Under the pieces are notes generated by a model, which saw only the letters and a list, made by a program, of their open reading frames with translations, was not told where the DNA came from and did no database searches. This document shows, one piece after another, positions 1 through 12,065 of a stretch of DNA of 64,000 nt. The number at the start of each line of letters is the position of its first letter. The first letter of the stretch is position 1. Origin of the DNA: Stromatinia cepivora (lineage: Eukaryota; Ascomycota; Leotiomycetes; Helotiales; Sclerotiniaceae); the NCBI GenBank assembly GCA_014898415.1, contig RCTD01000016.1, positions 744,001 through 808,000 on the forward strand, written 5' to 3'. A program made the translations under genes and the position numbers.

Positions 1-475
1 GTTGAATAAGGATAATCGCTAAAATAAGCTAAAATCGCTCCAAAGGAAGACTTTAATCATAAGCGGTAGGACCAATGGAGCCGGTTTAGTTGCTACTGTC
101 GTAGCTACCGTAATAGTGAACTCAATTTATAAAGTTTTACAGCCTCGTTGCAATTATCACGAAAATGGCGCCTAATCATGTGATGATAAGCAGGCGAGTT
201 GAGATAAGGCGAGGCAATGAATCATTGTACTGAGGTCATTCAGCCTGACGCACAATACATTCCTAATTGTTCCAATATATATTTCAAGCCCTACATCTTT
301 GGAACATCATTAAATCATAGAAGCCTCTTACTAACGAAGCCCTCTTGGATTCCACATTATGTATTATATGCCTCCCTAGAATTATCCAAACCTACACTCT
401 TTGATAATCTTAGGATTCACATACATCATTTCCTGCAACATTTACACAACGAACTTTTCTCAGTATCTGCACGAG
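1..475. other. 5' flank of the ATG14 gene, no gene seen
   Basis: No supported gene. The open frame beginning at 217 overlaps the coding start at 476 in another frame and shows no family features, so I treat it as chance. The last part of this stretch should contain the promoter and 5' leader of the gene that starts at 476; I see no convincing TATA or CCAAT element. Confidence 0.5.
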
Positions 476-2232
476 ATGCAGTGCGATATATGTTTTCGAA
501 CAGGCGGGCATAAACTTCCATTCCTTTGTCCCACAGATGCGCGCAACCAGCTATACGAAACTCGAGTTCAAACCGCTGGCGTTCTCCTAGAAAAGGATGC
601 CCTTGATCGAGAAATCAGCGGGCGCTTCCCGCCGCCGCCCTCGAAACGGGGAAATCATGAAGATAAACCACCTGTTGTTGTCACCCAGTCAAACTACGAT
701 GCATTACTCGCTGAACGAGAGAAGATCATAGACCGCACGAACCAGATTATTGCTCATGCAGATGAGTTAAAGACAAAGCTCGAACGCGCGAAGGAGGAGC
801 GCAGCAAGAAGAAGGCCGCAAATGATCAGAGAAGTGCAGACGTTATTTCAGCTTCAAGTGGAATCGAAGCTCGTAGGACAAAGCAAATTCAAGATATTGA
901 GGGTTCTACTCGCAGAACGAAGTACAGATGGAACCAAGCATATAACCTTATTGCGGGCTCCAGGGCTTATCTTTGCTACGAAGCTGCCAAGTTGTATGGG
1001 CTTCAAAGAGTCAAAAGAAGTAATGGAGGGGAAGAATATAAAATAGGTGGCGTCGGCATAGTAGACTTGAGGTTGATGAACAGTACGTATTCGATTTCTG
1101 CATACAAACACAATGCTAACAATGATTTACAGCGGCCAGCCCTGCCCAAATCTCTACCTCCTTATCTCACATCACTCATGTCCTCATGCTAGCTACTCAT
1201 TATCTCGCTATCCGCTTACCTGCAGAAGTAACTCTTCCTCATCGAGATTATCCTTTACCCACGATATTCTCTTTACCTTCATCATATCTGCATACCAATG
1301 TACCATTTCCTGGGGGGACGTCTAGCTCATCAAGCAACAGTCCTTCCACTTCACGCCATGCCGAAAATTCCAATCAACCTAGACCCAGACCTTTGTGGAT
1401 CAACAAGCCTCTTCCCATATTAGCAAACGAGGACTCGGCAGCCCATACTTATTTCCTCGAAGGTGCAGTCCTCCTCGCCTACAATGTAGCTTGGCTATGC
1501 AAAAGTCAAGGGGTTTCTGTAGGAGAAAATGGTACGACAACTTTCGAAGACATCTGCAACATAGGGAAAAACCTATGGAAACTCCTCATAGGCGATAAAC
1601 CACACCTACAACCCACACCACGCTCGGCATCTCTCAACCCTTCTTCGCCAAAAAATTTAGACTCCGATGGCTACATCGAAGGCGAAGACAAGAAGAATCA
1701 CAAAATTGAGCGCTCGCTTTTGGGTTGGGCTAGTCATGGTTCCGCATATTCATTCCTCGGAAGCGCAGAAGGGGCAGAATTCATACGTGGTTTCAAACTT
1801 CCGCGTCCGAATCAACTGGCTGACAAATTGAAGAGTAAACTCATGAGCGAAGTGGCCAATGCAGAATGGGAAGTTTTGAGCCAGGATGCATGGGCGATCG
1901 AGGATGAGATGAGCAGTGATGGGGTTGTGGTGGGGGCTAGGAAAGAAGGGTCGGAGGCAGGGACTCCTGATGTGAAAAAAGAGCGAGATTATATGGCCGG
2001 TATGCAGAGTTTTATGAGTATGAGAACTGTGATGGATGCGGTTGAAATGGTTGGTGAAGTGCCTGGTATTAATACGGGGATTGCGGAGAGACTTTCTTTC
2101 GGACTAACGCATGGTACTAAGAAGGATAGGGGAGAAGGAAAGAGGGATGCTACAGTATCAGTAGCTAAGGATAAGGATCAAGACAAGAAATCTGGAACGA
2201 GTGGATGGACGAAATTGAAACCTAGAGGGTAG
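476..2232 (+). CDS. ATG14: Atg14-like autophagy subunit of PI3-kinase complex I
   Basis: Two exons, 476-1082 and 1133-2232, give 568 residues. The 50-nt intron (1083-1132) has a GTACGT donor and a TGCTAAC branch site, and its removal joins the two frames exactly. Seen: N-terminal MQCDICF with cysteines at 3, 6 and 18, like the cysteine-rich N-terminus of Atg14; a charged coiled coil at about residues 72-120; then a conserved block that includes LATHYLAIRLPAEV just after the junction and runs on with LPHRDYPLPT. Known of the family: Atg14/Barkor directs the Vps34-Vps15-Vps30 kinase to the autophagosome formation site. The C-terminal third is low complexity and lysine rich. The start at 476 is chosen because the cysteine motif begins there; the upstream in-frame ATG at 401 would add an unlikely N-terminus. 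The family call is strong, though distinguishing Atg14 from the related UVRAG/Vps38 group would need a search. Confidence 0.85.
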
Positions 2233-3680
2233 AGTAGCGTAGATATTGTAAGCTCCCTACTACTACTAGGCTCTATTACACCTAATGCTATTCACGCACT
2301 TTCACATGAGCGGCTCTGATGTTGGGAATCTGGAACGGGATTTGAGATGGATAGGTTCAATGTTATGGATACGGATGGATGTGGATTAGGAAGGGCGTAA
2401 ACTACGATACATTTACTTCTCCGTGTGAGAAAAGAAGGGAGAAAGGATGTGATATGGCATGAACGGATATGTACATTGCAGACATCTTAGAAATATACAA
2501 TGCAAGATTAAATCAGATATCGATAATATGTATTACACTTTGAAAAGAATCGGATTGAATGTAATGTGTTAGTATTGATGGCCGAAATGATGGGATGGTT
2601 CTATAAATTTGTGTGCTAGCTTCTCGGATATAGCGTTTGGTATTTGGATGATATACAGACGATTATGATTATCATCATCATCAGATAAAGCATATAAGGA
2701 ATGGTACTTTCCTATTTCATCCCATCCCATCTCACCCTACCTTGCCTCAATCCTGCAACGTTAACCATGCCGGATCATCCCATCACAGATTCTTACTCCA
2801 TCCCATCGTTTGATCTACCGACCCATACTCCATACTCCGTACATTCATCCCATTACATAATAAACGGAAACACAGAAGAAACGGGGACCCGATACTACCT
2901 TACCTATTTTCATAAAGAAAAACATGCCCTCGCATTATGAGAACGATATAAAACCAAGCGAATAATTCGCACAAGGAAACAGGACTCCTAATCCACCCAA
3001 ATGTAGCAAAAAACCATACACCAACCAACACTCTACTCATTCATAAAAAAAACAATCCCATCCCATCCCTATCCCCAAACTTAAATCTCATATCTCAAAT
3101 CTCAACTCAGCCCGCCAACCTAAAAAATCACAGAATCAACTCACCAAACAACCCCTACATATACACCGCCTACCGAGCTACAATACAATACGTGGTAGAA
3201 GCGCCGGGAACTTTCCCACTGGTCTATTTACAACCTAACTTATCTTCCGTAACAACACGTAATATAGGTAGTATGAGAGTATAAAGTTTAGTTGTGATAA
3301 TTGCGTATAGCCTTATATTTGTGTTTATTTGGTCTATGGTATTAGTTAAGTACTAGGTGGTTGGTGAGTTATTTAGATAAGACAGCAAGGACTTTATACT
3401 AGAAAATTCCAAAAGCCTATCTATCCGCTAGAGGACATACGTACGCAATATTCCGGCGCTTCAGCACCTAAAAATGCCGCTGAAGCAAGTGTCCACCGCA
3501 AGATACCAACACCTATCAGTCAAGCCTAGAAACCAAACTAAGAGTAATCGTGCCAATTAGACATCCATCAAAATGCCACATGTTAATCTAGAACTTTTTC
3601 GATCTTCTAGCATGTCTCGGTATATTTCTGGTTACATAAATTTACAGAGTACAGACAATGGTTCTTTTTAGTAAATTCTT

Positions 3681-4100
3681 CTACAGAGGTTGATGGGGAA
3701 AGTATTGTAAAACACGCCAAAAAATGGCTGTGCTTGCCCTACAAACAAGGGCATTAACCAATTATATCGTTATACTAATTGAAAATTTATATAATGAAAA
3801 TCAATCAATTAAAGTATTGTAAATTTCAAGATTTACTAGCAAAATCATTCAAAATCATCAAAATTCTTATTTTTTTTATTGGAATTATATTTGAAATTTA
3901 TTCTGAATTTATTAAAAGTTTTTAAATCATCAAAAGCTTCAAATTTGTTGAAATTCTATTGGAAACCTTGAAAATCATCAAAATGCAAAATTTGAAAGGG
4001 AACAATTCAATATCTATTCAAATTGTTTAAAGCAGCATCAAAAGACAGCAATATATGGGTAAAAAATGTCTTACATTACTTACCCTTTCAACCTCCGTAG
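3681..4100. repeat. MITE-like AT-rich repeat with 33-nt inverted ends
   Basis: The left end (3681-3713, beginning CTACAGAGGTTGATGGGGAA) is an inverted copy of the right end (4068-4100), matching at 27 of 33 positions by eye. The interior is AT rich with no coding capacity. The right half matches, in reverse orientation, the sequence from about 60,746 onward; both share the block CTGCTTTAAACAATTT. This is therefore a dispersed family with at least two copies here. I could not establish a clean target-site duplication. Confidence 0.6.
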
Positions 4101-4635
4101 TGATTCGTGAATGACTACGGGTAGGTATTCTTGGTCAAATACACATCTTAGATTTACTTTGTAAAATTCTAGAACAATTAAGAAATAAAGTAGAAAAGAA
4201 AAGATTTCTCATGGAAAAGTATTTAATGTTGCTGCGCAATGTGTAATCTTCAATTCGTTTCGACTTGCTACCTGAGGAGCTTCAGCACGGTCGAACTGTT
4301 GGACCTATCCTATCTATCATTCTTAGTTGCAAAACAGTAAAACAAACGGCCAACCAACCATCTGGCCCAAAATTCCTAGCTAAAGGTCTCTCATCGCAAG
4401 CCCTGAATGATGAATCAAGAAGAACGAGATTTTTGGGCGGGAACGGGACTACTCATATGAAGATTAAATCCCTTTCAAACAATCGATGTTTCAATCCCGA
4501 TTGGTGATTTCATACCTACCTATATACGAAGCATAAAAATCGAGTCGCGAAGCCGAAAAAGATCAAAAGATACGGTAGCGATATATTAACTACCTACTAT
4601 ACTCCGTACGGAGTACATATACGACGAATCTCAGG

Positions 4636-4673
4636 GGTCCATTCATCCATTCATTATCCATCCATCCATCCAT
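4636..4673. repeat. CATC/CATT microsatellite
   Basis: Simple tetranucleotide repeat of ATCC/ATTC units. It lies just after a short palindromic ACTCCGTACGGAGT stretch near 4601-4616. Confidence 0.8.
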
Positions 4674-4839
4674 TCTAGAACCACCCAAAAATCAAAAATC
4701 ATCGCAATTCTGTCTCGCAATAATCAATCCATTCAATACGAATGGAATATACTGCGGGGAGAAATCGCCACATCTAGAAGTTCGAGACAGTCAAATTTGG
4801 AACAATTTCTAATTTTGAGTGATGGTTTGGAGTGGAAGG

Positions 4840-4884
4840 AAATGAAATGAAATGAAATGAATGAATGAATGAATGAATGAATGA
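4840..4884. repeat. AATGA/ATGA microsatellite
   Basis: About four AATGA pentamers run into at least six ATGA tetramers, ending in a run of A. Confidence 0.85.
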
Positions 4885-5767
4885 AAAAAAGGCTTGTGTT
4901 GTAACTTGTTAATTCATCTAGGTATCTTGGTATGTGCGGAGGCTGGTGGGTGGACAGTCGTTGGGTTGGAAAAGGGGGAGAAACATGCCCTCGGACGATA
5001 ATGCTAGGGATGGAAAGTGTATGACCTACTTGGAATAAATGTAGTATGTATACCTATGTACAGAGTAATAAGTATTCAGGATTTTGTATATCGAATTACT
5101 TTTAGAAGAATCATGATACTACAGCTTTTATGTGTATTATGTATGTACTAGTTATGTACTAGTTATGTACTATCGATTCAAAAGAGAAATCTCTGCACTG
5201 AAAAATCTCATGTGGATGATATCTGTAACCTACATTCCAACATTTATCAACAACCTAACGTCACACACACTCACACAAACACATATCCAAATATCAATTT
5301 CCCAATTTTTCAACAAGAGATCATTCTGGCAATAACATCATTAATCATTAATTCTGGAGCACAAAAAAGGAACTAGATAAAAAATCTCTTCTGCATCAAG
5401 ATAGCATACCTAATGGATCACAAAATCACAATATCTTCATCCCCATAGGACAAAAGAATAATTCATTACCACATGATATGCACATGCATTAAGCAAAGCA
5501 CATAATGATATAATGATGTACAAGTTCGTGATTTGTTTTGTTTGTTGAATGCTTGTTTGGAGGTGAGTGAGGGTGGGTGAACCTTGAAAAGTTAAGGAGT
5601 CTGGATTGTTGACACGCAAACTACACAGTATCATTTCCTCTGTGATTTATTAGTGGGAAATATCTAGATATAGATAGATAGGATAATGATTGAATTTGGT
5701 ATTTACGGAGTCAAAGATTATTGTTCTTCAATTACTCCGTAGATAGATGGGAATCCTTTTATCTATA

Positions 5768-5790
5768 CATCCATCCATCCATCCATCCAT
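5768..5790. repeat. CATC microsatellite
   Basis: Five to six CATC units, the same motif as at 4636-4673. Confidence 0.8.
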
Positions 5791-6309
5791 TCATTATTAT
5801 ACGACCCCGTTGAAGCGTTACCGTTACCGATACCAATACCGATACAGCCAAAACTCTTTACGAGGATTTAATATTCCTTATAAGGATATCCAGGATTTAT
5901 TACAACTTAATAAGGGATCATGAAAACATTTATGCCCGCTCGGAATAAGCGGGAGCTTTATGTGTTCAGATCCGATTTATACACTATCCATTTGGGGAAT
6001 GAGCACAATTTAACTACAAGGGTATTTACTATCTCCAAACATCCTTATTTGTGCCTTGTTTTCATATCTACAAAAAGTTTTTGCTGGCTGCATACGTAGT
6101 ACGTACGTCGATTGACTGCGCGCCGAGTGGAGAACAACGGGAAAAAAAACGACTCGATCAAAACTTGCTCGAAAGAGAAGGTCTCTGTTTCTTTAATTTG
6201 CGTGGCTCCAATCAGGTATATAGAACGAAAGCCTTTGGGAAGTGATGTGAATCACCGTACAGCAAGGTATCAGTGAAGTTATGAATGATTGAATTGGAAC
6301 AGACCTCCC

Positions 6310-6342
6310 ACCGTAGGAGTCCTACGGTCCTACGGTCCTACC
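6310..6342. repeat. Hyphenated palindrome plus GTCCTACG tandem repeat
   Basis: ACCGTAGGA and TCCTACGGT flank a single G (6310-6328), a perfect 9-bp inverted repeat. The right arm continues as a tandem of GTCCTACG units (6319-6342, the last one altered). It could form a hairpin or bind a dimeric regulator. It lies about 600 bp upstream of the secreted-protein gene, so a regulatory role is possible but unproven. Confidence 0.6.
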
Positions 6343-6724
6343 GTGCTTGACACTTTGATTGTTGATCCGTGAGTGTGGATGCAGTGGCATTTTACCCCTG
6401 GGATAGCGTACTCGAAAAATAGTGGAAATCTTAATTATCCGACCAATTATTCATCGTTTTCTCCTTTTCTTCGGAGTTGTCTCCCAGGAACGCGTTTTCA
6501 GTGGACCACCATCATCCATCCGCGTCGCTTGGGTTCATCTCAATCAACCCCCCTGCACCCTCATGGCTTGAAATGAAATCTGAATGTTCCAGGGCTTCTT
6601 TTAATGGCTAAGATCGTAAGATTAAGGTCGTAGCCTGGTTGCCAAAGGAGCCCCCCCAACTGTACACAGGCACCCCCGGAAAATGATCGTCCCAATTTAA
6701 GATGACCTTTGATTATTAAATAAT

Positions 6725-6762
6725 AACTCTCCCTCTCCTCTCCCCTTCTTCTCCTCTTCACC
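6725..6762 (+). promoter_or_regulatory. Pyrimidine-rich promoter tract
   Basis: A strand-biased CT-rich run, about 180-215 nt before the start at 6941. It is preceded by an AT-rich TTATTAAATAATAA stretch that could act as a TATA-like element. CT tracts near transcription starts are common in well-expressed fungal genes. Inference from composition and position only. Confidence 0.35.
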
Positions 6763-6940
6763 GTTTTCAAGAAATTCGCTGTTCTTTCGTTCATTCGGTT
6801 CGACACACTCCTTTGTCATTCAATCAACTGAGCAACACTTCGCTCGCACGCTCTTTATCAACGGCCTCTTACGATCAATTTCTCTAAATAAAGCACTATA
6901 CTCGTCAGCGAACATTTGAAAGTTGTCATTATTTCCGAAA

Positions 6941-8067
6941 ATGCATTACTCAACCACCGCAATTGTTTTGGCTGCCATGTCCATTGGCGAAGCTGTAGCT
7001 GGACCTACTCATGTCCACCGACACCGACATGAGAAGAAGGCGTAAGAATAGCATATTAATGGATACGAAGAGCGATTGCTAATGAGGATGACAATAGCGC
7101 CGATGTTAATTGGGAGGCATTGGACTGGGCCGAAATGGGCGTCAACTGGTCATCCGCTTATGAAGCAGGTCTGCCCGTCAAGACTGCTCCTAATGCTGCG
7201 GCCTCCGCCAGCTCTGGCTCTACTGTCGACGCTGTCGCCGATCTCGCAGAAAACAAGGTCGCCGCACACACTACTTCCGCATCAGCTGCCAGTACCATCT
7301 CCGCCAGCTCCTCATCTAAGACAAGCTCCTCATCTATGACAAGCTCTTCATCTATGACAAGCTCTTCATCTATGACAAGCACCTCCGTTTCTTCCCCCAC
7401 CCCATCATCTCTCCTCGACGACATTGAAGGTTCCATCGAAGATTTTTTCGATCATTTAATTGGAGCTTCCAACGGTCGCAAATCTTTCGGTGGGGTTGTA
7501 GCCGCTGCTGGAGGAACCACCGATTTCTACCGCGGAAACTACGGTAATCCATATGGAGCCAATGTGATCAAGGCCGACCCCTCTGCAAGCTACTCCTACA
7601 CCGCCAAGTTTGTTAACACTCAGTCTGAGACCATAACCGTTAACCTTTGGAACAAAGTTGGTCCTGACATGCAACCACTTTCCGGATCTGCGCTTGCACC
7701 AAAGAACACCACGCTTACCATCGTCATCCCAGCTGGTGGTTCTCAAACCGTTGCCTTCGATGAGGACTCGCAAATCGCTTGGGCTCAGGCCTGCAATAAA
7801 ACTACTTTCTCAGGTGCCTATGATACCACATGGGGCGAGGCCCAATTTGTAAAGACTGGTTCTGGATACGATATGTCTGCCATCATGAACTCAGCTGGAA
7901 ACAACTACAACATGAGCATCAGCAGCGAGGAGGCTCCTCATTGCACTAGTGATCCAACCCAAAACTACTGGTTGACTCCCACTGAGCCAATCGGTAACAG
8001 CGACGGCAGCTGCTACATTTCACAAAGCACTGCCACTTTGACCGTTATCATGGGCGGAACTATGTAA
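6941..8067 (+). CDS. Secreted Asp f 4-like protein
   Basis: Exons 6941-7041 and 7098-8067, 356 residues. The 56-nt intron has a GTAAGA donor, a TGCTAAT branch site and a TAG acceptor. Seen: a signal peptide (about residues 1-20, cleavage near AVA-G), a histidine/lysine-rich stretch (VHRHRHEKK), a Ser/Thr-rich linker with a coding minisatellite, then a globular domain from about residue 150 starting FGGVVAAAGG and containing NYGNPYGANVI, a conserved tryptophan and paired cysteines near the C-terminus. This domain organisation matches the allergen Asp f 4 family of secreted fungal proteins, whose molecular role is unknown. No GPI-anchor signal is evident: the protein ends VIMGGTM. The linker suggests a cell-wall-spanning or heavily O-glycosylated stalk. 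Confidence 0.75.
7303..7380 (+). repeat. 18-nt coding minisatellite in the Ser/Thr linker
   Basis: Units of ACAAGCTCCTCATCTATG at 7321-7338, 7339-7356 and 7357-7374, with degenerate partial units on both sides. Each unit encodes six residues (TSSSSM). The period is a multiple of three, so copy-number change would lengthen or shorten the linker without a frameshift. Confidence 0.85.
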
Positions 8068-9099
8068 AGTGGAGGAGGACTAGACGTTGATCTTCAAGGA
8101 AAATCTCTCAAACCTTGATACATAGTGCAATTTGGAAAGGTGAATCTTGTTCGAACCAATTTTGGGAACAGCCCGTTTGTGAAGCACAAGTGACTTTGAC
8201 AAGACTTGGATTGGTGGAGCGACTTGGAGCAGAGTAGTAGTTACTACGATGGAACAGAGTATTAGATTTATCTTCACAGGATGGAGTAAGGAGGCCGGAT
8301 ACCATTGGACAATACCTTGCATTTACCAATCTATATATAATGTATGCATTTTTTTGAACTTATCAGCGATTCAATTCAATTCCAAATTCTTCGTATCTTA
8401 TGTTAAACGTTCTTGATTTGATATGACATATCGGTGTATAGTGAATGATGAAATGTTGTAAGATTATGTTTTGAGTGATTATTTTTCTTTTTGTTTCTTT
8501 GAAGGAGGAATGTGGATGTTAGGTAGTTGTTTGACTTTTGACTGATACAACCCAACAAATCATTTCCCAAGTAAAAATTCAAGATGCTTATAGTAGAGTA
8601 ATTACTTTATTGATTGAAATAAATGAGGTTAGGTGAAGATACGCAGTTGACAAGTAGTAATTGTTATATCTGAAATATTCTTGATTGATAATTCAGAAAG
8701 TGAGTACAAACAGTACTACAAAAGCTGATATGGACAATTTGTTTTATGTGATAGATGATCTTTTGATTGAATGATATATGATTGGTTGTGCTCACTTCGG
8801 TTTCTTTTTTTTTTCTCATCATGCAGGTACGAGTGGTTTAACTTTTACTACCTTCACTACCAAACAAAGTAGGCGGCTAATTTGACCTCCCACCTTTTTC
8901 TTTAGAACCTCTTTTTGGCCTGCTGATGATGATTAAAATTGGATATCTTATTTCTAGATGTTGCAGTTGCAGTTGCTGTCCAGCTCTACCTAAAGTACTC
9001 TACTCTGTCTGCTGTCTTCTTGCTTCTCTCATTTAAAAGGTTTGATCCTTCCTGTCCTGTACTTCAATATTCCTTCCTTCTGTATTGCAGGAGTAACCA

Positions 9100-9125
9100 T
9101 ACCTACCTACCTACCTACCTACCTA
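9100..9125. repeat. ACCT microsatellite
   Basis: Six consecutive ACCT units upstream of the Tos1-like gene. Confidence 0.85.
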
Positions 9126-9454
9126 AGTAAATTTATTTTGTCCATCCACTCACTCACTTACTTCTTACTTCACCATCCTTTTTTCGCATTTCTTCATACT
9201 TCATTTCCCTTCCCCATCTATTCATCAACTCGTCTCTCCAACTAACCTAAGGTACCTCAATTCACGACTATTCATTCAGACTTCACTCGGATTTCTCACT
9301 TGAACCTTCACTTGAACCTTCATTTCGCTGTTTGCTTTTACACCGTTCTGGTTCACCTATATCTTAACTATAGTCGCTCTTTTTGGTACCTTTCTACACC
9401 TTTATCCTTAACTATAACTATATTTGTTTGCGACGACATTATATTATTCAATCA

Positions 9455-9505
9455 TTCTCAGTATTCATTCATTCTCAGTATTCATTCATTCATTCATTCA
9501 TTCTA
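9455..9505. repeat. ATTC microsatellite
   Basis: Imperfect then perfect ATTC units, including two copies of a longer unit with CTCAGT. Confidence 0.75.
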
Positions 9506-9798
9506 TTTCACTATTCACGAATTACAATCCAATCACAAGAATCAAAATACAGTCATACCCTCTCTACCTAGAATACACAATCTCCTCAATAAGCCTTTAC
9601 TTTACACCATCGCAAACCGTTCAGCCCTCAGCCCTCCCCATAATACGAATCGTACGACCAAAGAATAAACCATCACTTCTCTGGTAACAATTCATATTTA
9701 TCTTACGACTCACGAGAATTACTTACTATTCCTTCTTTTCCTCATTCGAATGAAAACAAAAACAAAATACCCCCATACTCGACTTCACACAATCAATC

Positions 9799-11568
9799 AT
9801 GCTCAATAACCTTTTGGCTACGGCCTTCATTTTATCATCAGTAGTATCCTCTGTCAGTGGCTGTTCCGAGGTTCTTGGAAATTGGTATTGCAATCCGGTG
9901 GATGCTATTCTGTATAGCAATGTCGGCTCACCAGGAACATATAATCAAGTTACCGATATGGCGTCTAATGGAATTTGTTCTTCCACGCCCAAATCTTTTT
10001 CTGGTCCGATCTCTCCATTAGATGAAGAAGTGTCTTTTCATTTTAGGGGTATTTGCAATGATTCACAATCCAGCTCCTGTTTGCGAACTAACAATATATT
10101 CAGGACCTCTTCAGTTGAAGCAGTTCGCAGTATACACCCCGGGTACTACTACCACTAGCAAGGAAAAACGTGAAGGCTCGACCGCTAGACGCCGCCGCCA
10201 TCGTCAGCATCTTGAGAAACATGCCAAGGCAGGCAATAAGAAACGAGACAAAATCTATGCTACCGTTGATGGACAACTTGTCTCCTGGGATAATAATTGG
10301 CCCACTCCAGGTCTTAATGCTTATGATGGTGGCGCAGTACCGGTTACCGCCACTATCGATGGTGAAATACAAACGTGGATCAACAATTGGTTTGGATCAA
10401 GTACTTCGACGATGGTATCCCAAGCATCTACTACCGTATCTCAAGCTGTGTCCCAAAGTGCAGCTGCAGGTGCAAAGGCTCAGGAGACTTGTACGAAACG
10501 AATTCCTCAACTGAAAATTTTAGGTTGCTGACATCCATAACCAGCTACTTCTTCAACCATATCATCCGCCACTACATCCTTTTCTAAACCTCAAGCATCC
10601 ACAAGCGCATCCGTTCCTGAGTCTCAAGTATCCGCGGGCGCGGCCGCTTCCGCCACAGCTGTAGGATCGGGATCTTACAGCAGAATAGGTTATTATCATT
10701 CTGCTGAGCAGACTCTTGATAATCTTGTATTTCTTGGAAATTAGTAAGTACTCATTGTCCTCCAAGATGCATGTGTTTCTTTAAACAAGTCCGCGGGTAA
10801 CTTGGTATAAAGTTTTCCATCACTCCTCATATACATACCCAGGAGCAAATACTAATTGAGTCTTTCTTCACTAGCGGTGGCCAAGGTTCGGGCGTGTTCA
10901 ATGAAGCTTATGGCGCTTCACTTTCTTTCGTAGATGGCAATGGTACAGGCGGTGCATCGTCACCTCAGATCCTCGCTGATACCACCTTGCCATCGGATTC
11001 CGAGATTATTGTCATGCTTGATGAAGAATGCAACAATGATTGCGGCTACGTGCGACCTGGATCCGTTGCTTACCGTGAGCTATCATGCTAAATCTGATGA
11101 TTTGTCATTACTAACACATCTGTAGATGGTTTTAACGGGGCAAACAAAGTGTTTCTCCTAGAATTTAGCATGCCAATAGATGGAACCACTGGATTCAATG
11201 CCGACATGCCCTCAGTTTGGATCCTCAACGCTCAGATCCCTCGCACAATTCAATATGGAAATCCAAGTTGTTCATGTTGGGAATCTGGATGCGGTGAATT
11301 CGACATTGCTGAAGCACTCAACGCCGGTTCAACATTCTTGAAGTCCACAATTCATACGAACAAGCCTGGAGGTGATTCAGACTACTTCGTACGGCCTACT
11401 TCTAGCACAATGAAACTTGCAGTTGTCTTCAGCTCTGCCAGTTCAACTATACATCTTCAGAAGCTGCCCACGAGCTACGAATTCCCCACAAGTCTAACAA
11501 CAGATGACATTCAGAGCATTTGCGGCACGAGTACGGGAAGTAATCTCTCCGAATTTGCCATTTCCTAA
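9799..11568 (+). CDS. TOS1: Tos1-like cell-wall glycosyl hydrolase (DUF2403 + DUF2401)
   Basis: Five exons: 9799-10048, 10104-10490, 10545-10743, 10875-11074 and 11126-11568, giving 492 residues with all junction phases consistent. Seen: signal peptide (about 1-21, ending SVSG); an N-terminal DUF2403-type domain with CSEVLGNWYCN, SGPISPLDEE and, after the first intron, LKQFAVYTPG; a low-complexity serine/alanine middle; and a C-terminal DUF2401-type domain beginning GSYSRIGYYHS. The motif SCSCWESGCGEFDIAE places E403, D405 and E408 in an ExDxxE arrangement resembling GH16 catalytic acids. Known of the family: yeast Tos1 is a covalently bound wall protein with glucanase-like features. Two related segments, DGQLVSWDNNW and DGEIQTWINNW, form an internal duplication in the middle region. 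The fourth exon begins after an unusually long 131-nt intron with a TACTAAT branch site. Confidence 0.85.
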
Positions 11569-12065
11569 TGATCTTAACCTTGATTTTGAATTTTCCATTG
11601 GTTACGGGGAAAATTCCGCAGAGGTTGATCAGAAAAAGTCCTTAGACAGGTGTTAAAAGGCAGGCGAAAACTTTGTGCATTGAACCCTTTTATTCTTGTG
11701 TATGTTGACGTGCAAAAATGATGAACTCTAGCATCAGTAGGATAGTACTGCCCTTAGTGTCATGCTATATATATATATTTCCGGGCGATTAAAAGTTCTC
11801 CTGTGACAAACATGACATTAGACTGACCCTTCAACCTGATTCGTGGCGTCGTGATGTCATCTTCTCATCTCTCTCATCTCTCTCCAGCGTGTTATTTTCT
11901 TGCTTATTCTTAATTTTCAAATTTTGATTTATTAATTGAATATTACATTTCGACCTTTCGATATCTCGACCTTTCGAGTGAAAGATATCCGAATACTTTT
12001 ACTTACTATAGTACATCATATCATAACACATTAATTCCTAACCTATACTAACAACCTCTCACACT
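11569..12065. other. Convergent intergenic region
   Basis: Lies between the 3' ends of the Tos1-like gene (+) and the membrane-protein gene (-). It holds a short TA repeat near 11,767-11,780 and a duplicated CTCATCTCT motif near 11,864-11,882. No gene is seen; it should contain both 3' untranslated regions. Confidence 0.6.

Larger units (their letters stand above)
2233..6940. other. 4.7 kb gene-poor stretch with short repeats and a MITE-like element
   Basis: No gene is supported. The small open frames here (for example 2701-2940, 4265-4507, 5132-5335, 6051-6245) lack family motifs and overlap low-complexity DNA. The stretch holds the 3' end of the ATG14 transcript, a MITE-like element at 3681-4100, tetranucleotide microsatellites at 4636-4673, 4840-4884 and 5768-5790, a perfect hyphenated palindrome at 6310-6328, and the promoter of the secreted-protein gene at 6941. 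Confidence 0.6.
8068..9798. other. Intergenic region, 1.7 kb
   Basis: Contains the 3' end of the secreted-protein transcript and the long pyrimidine-rich leader region of the gene at 9799. An ACCT microsatellite lies at 9100-9125 and an ATTC microsatellite at about 9455-9505. Open frames here consist of these repeats and are not supported as genes. Confidence 0.55.

Noticed and set aside
4265..4507. 80-residue frame in the left intergenic region
   Set aside because: It starts with TTG, has no family features and lies in gene-poor DNA with repeats.
9300..9687. Three overlapping frames upstream of the Tos1-like gene
   Set aside because: They translate microsatellite and pyrimidine-rich leader sequence.
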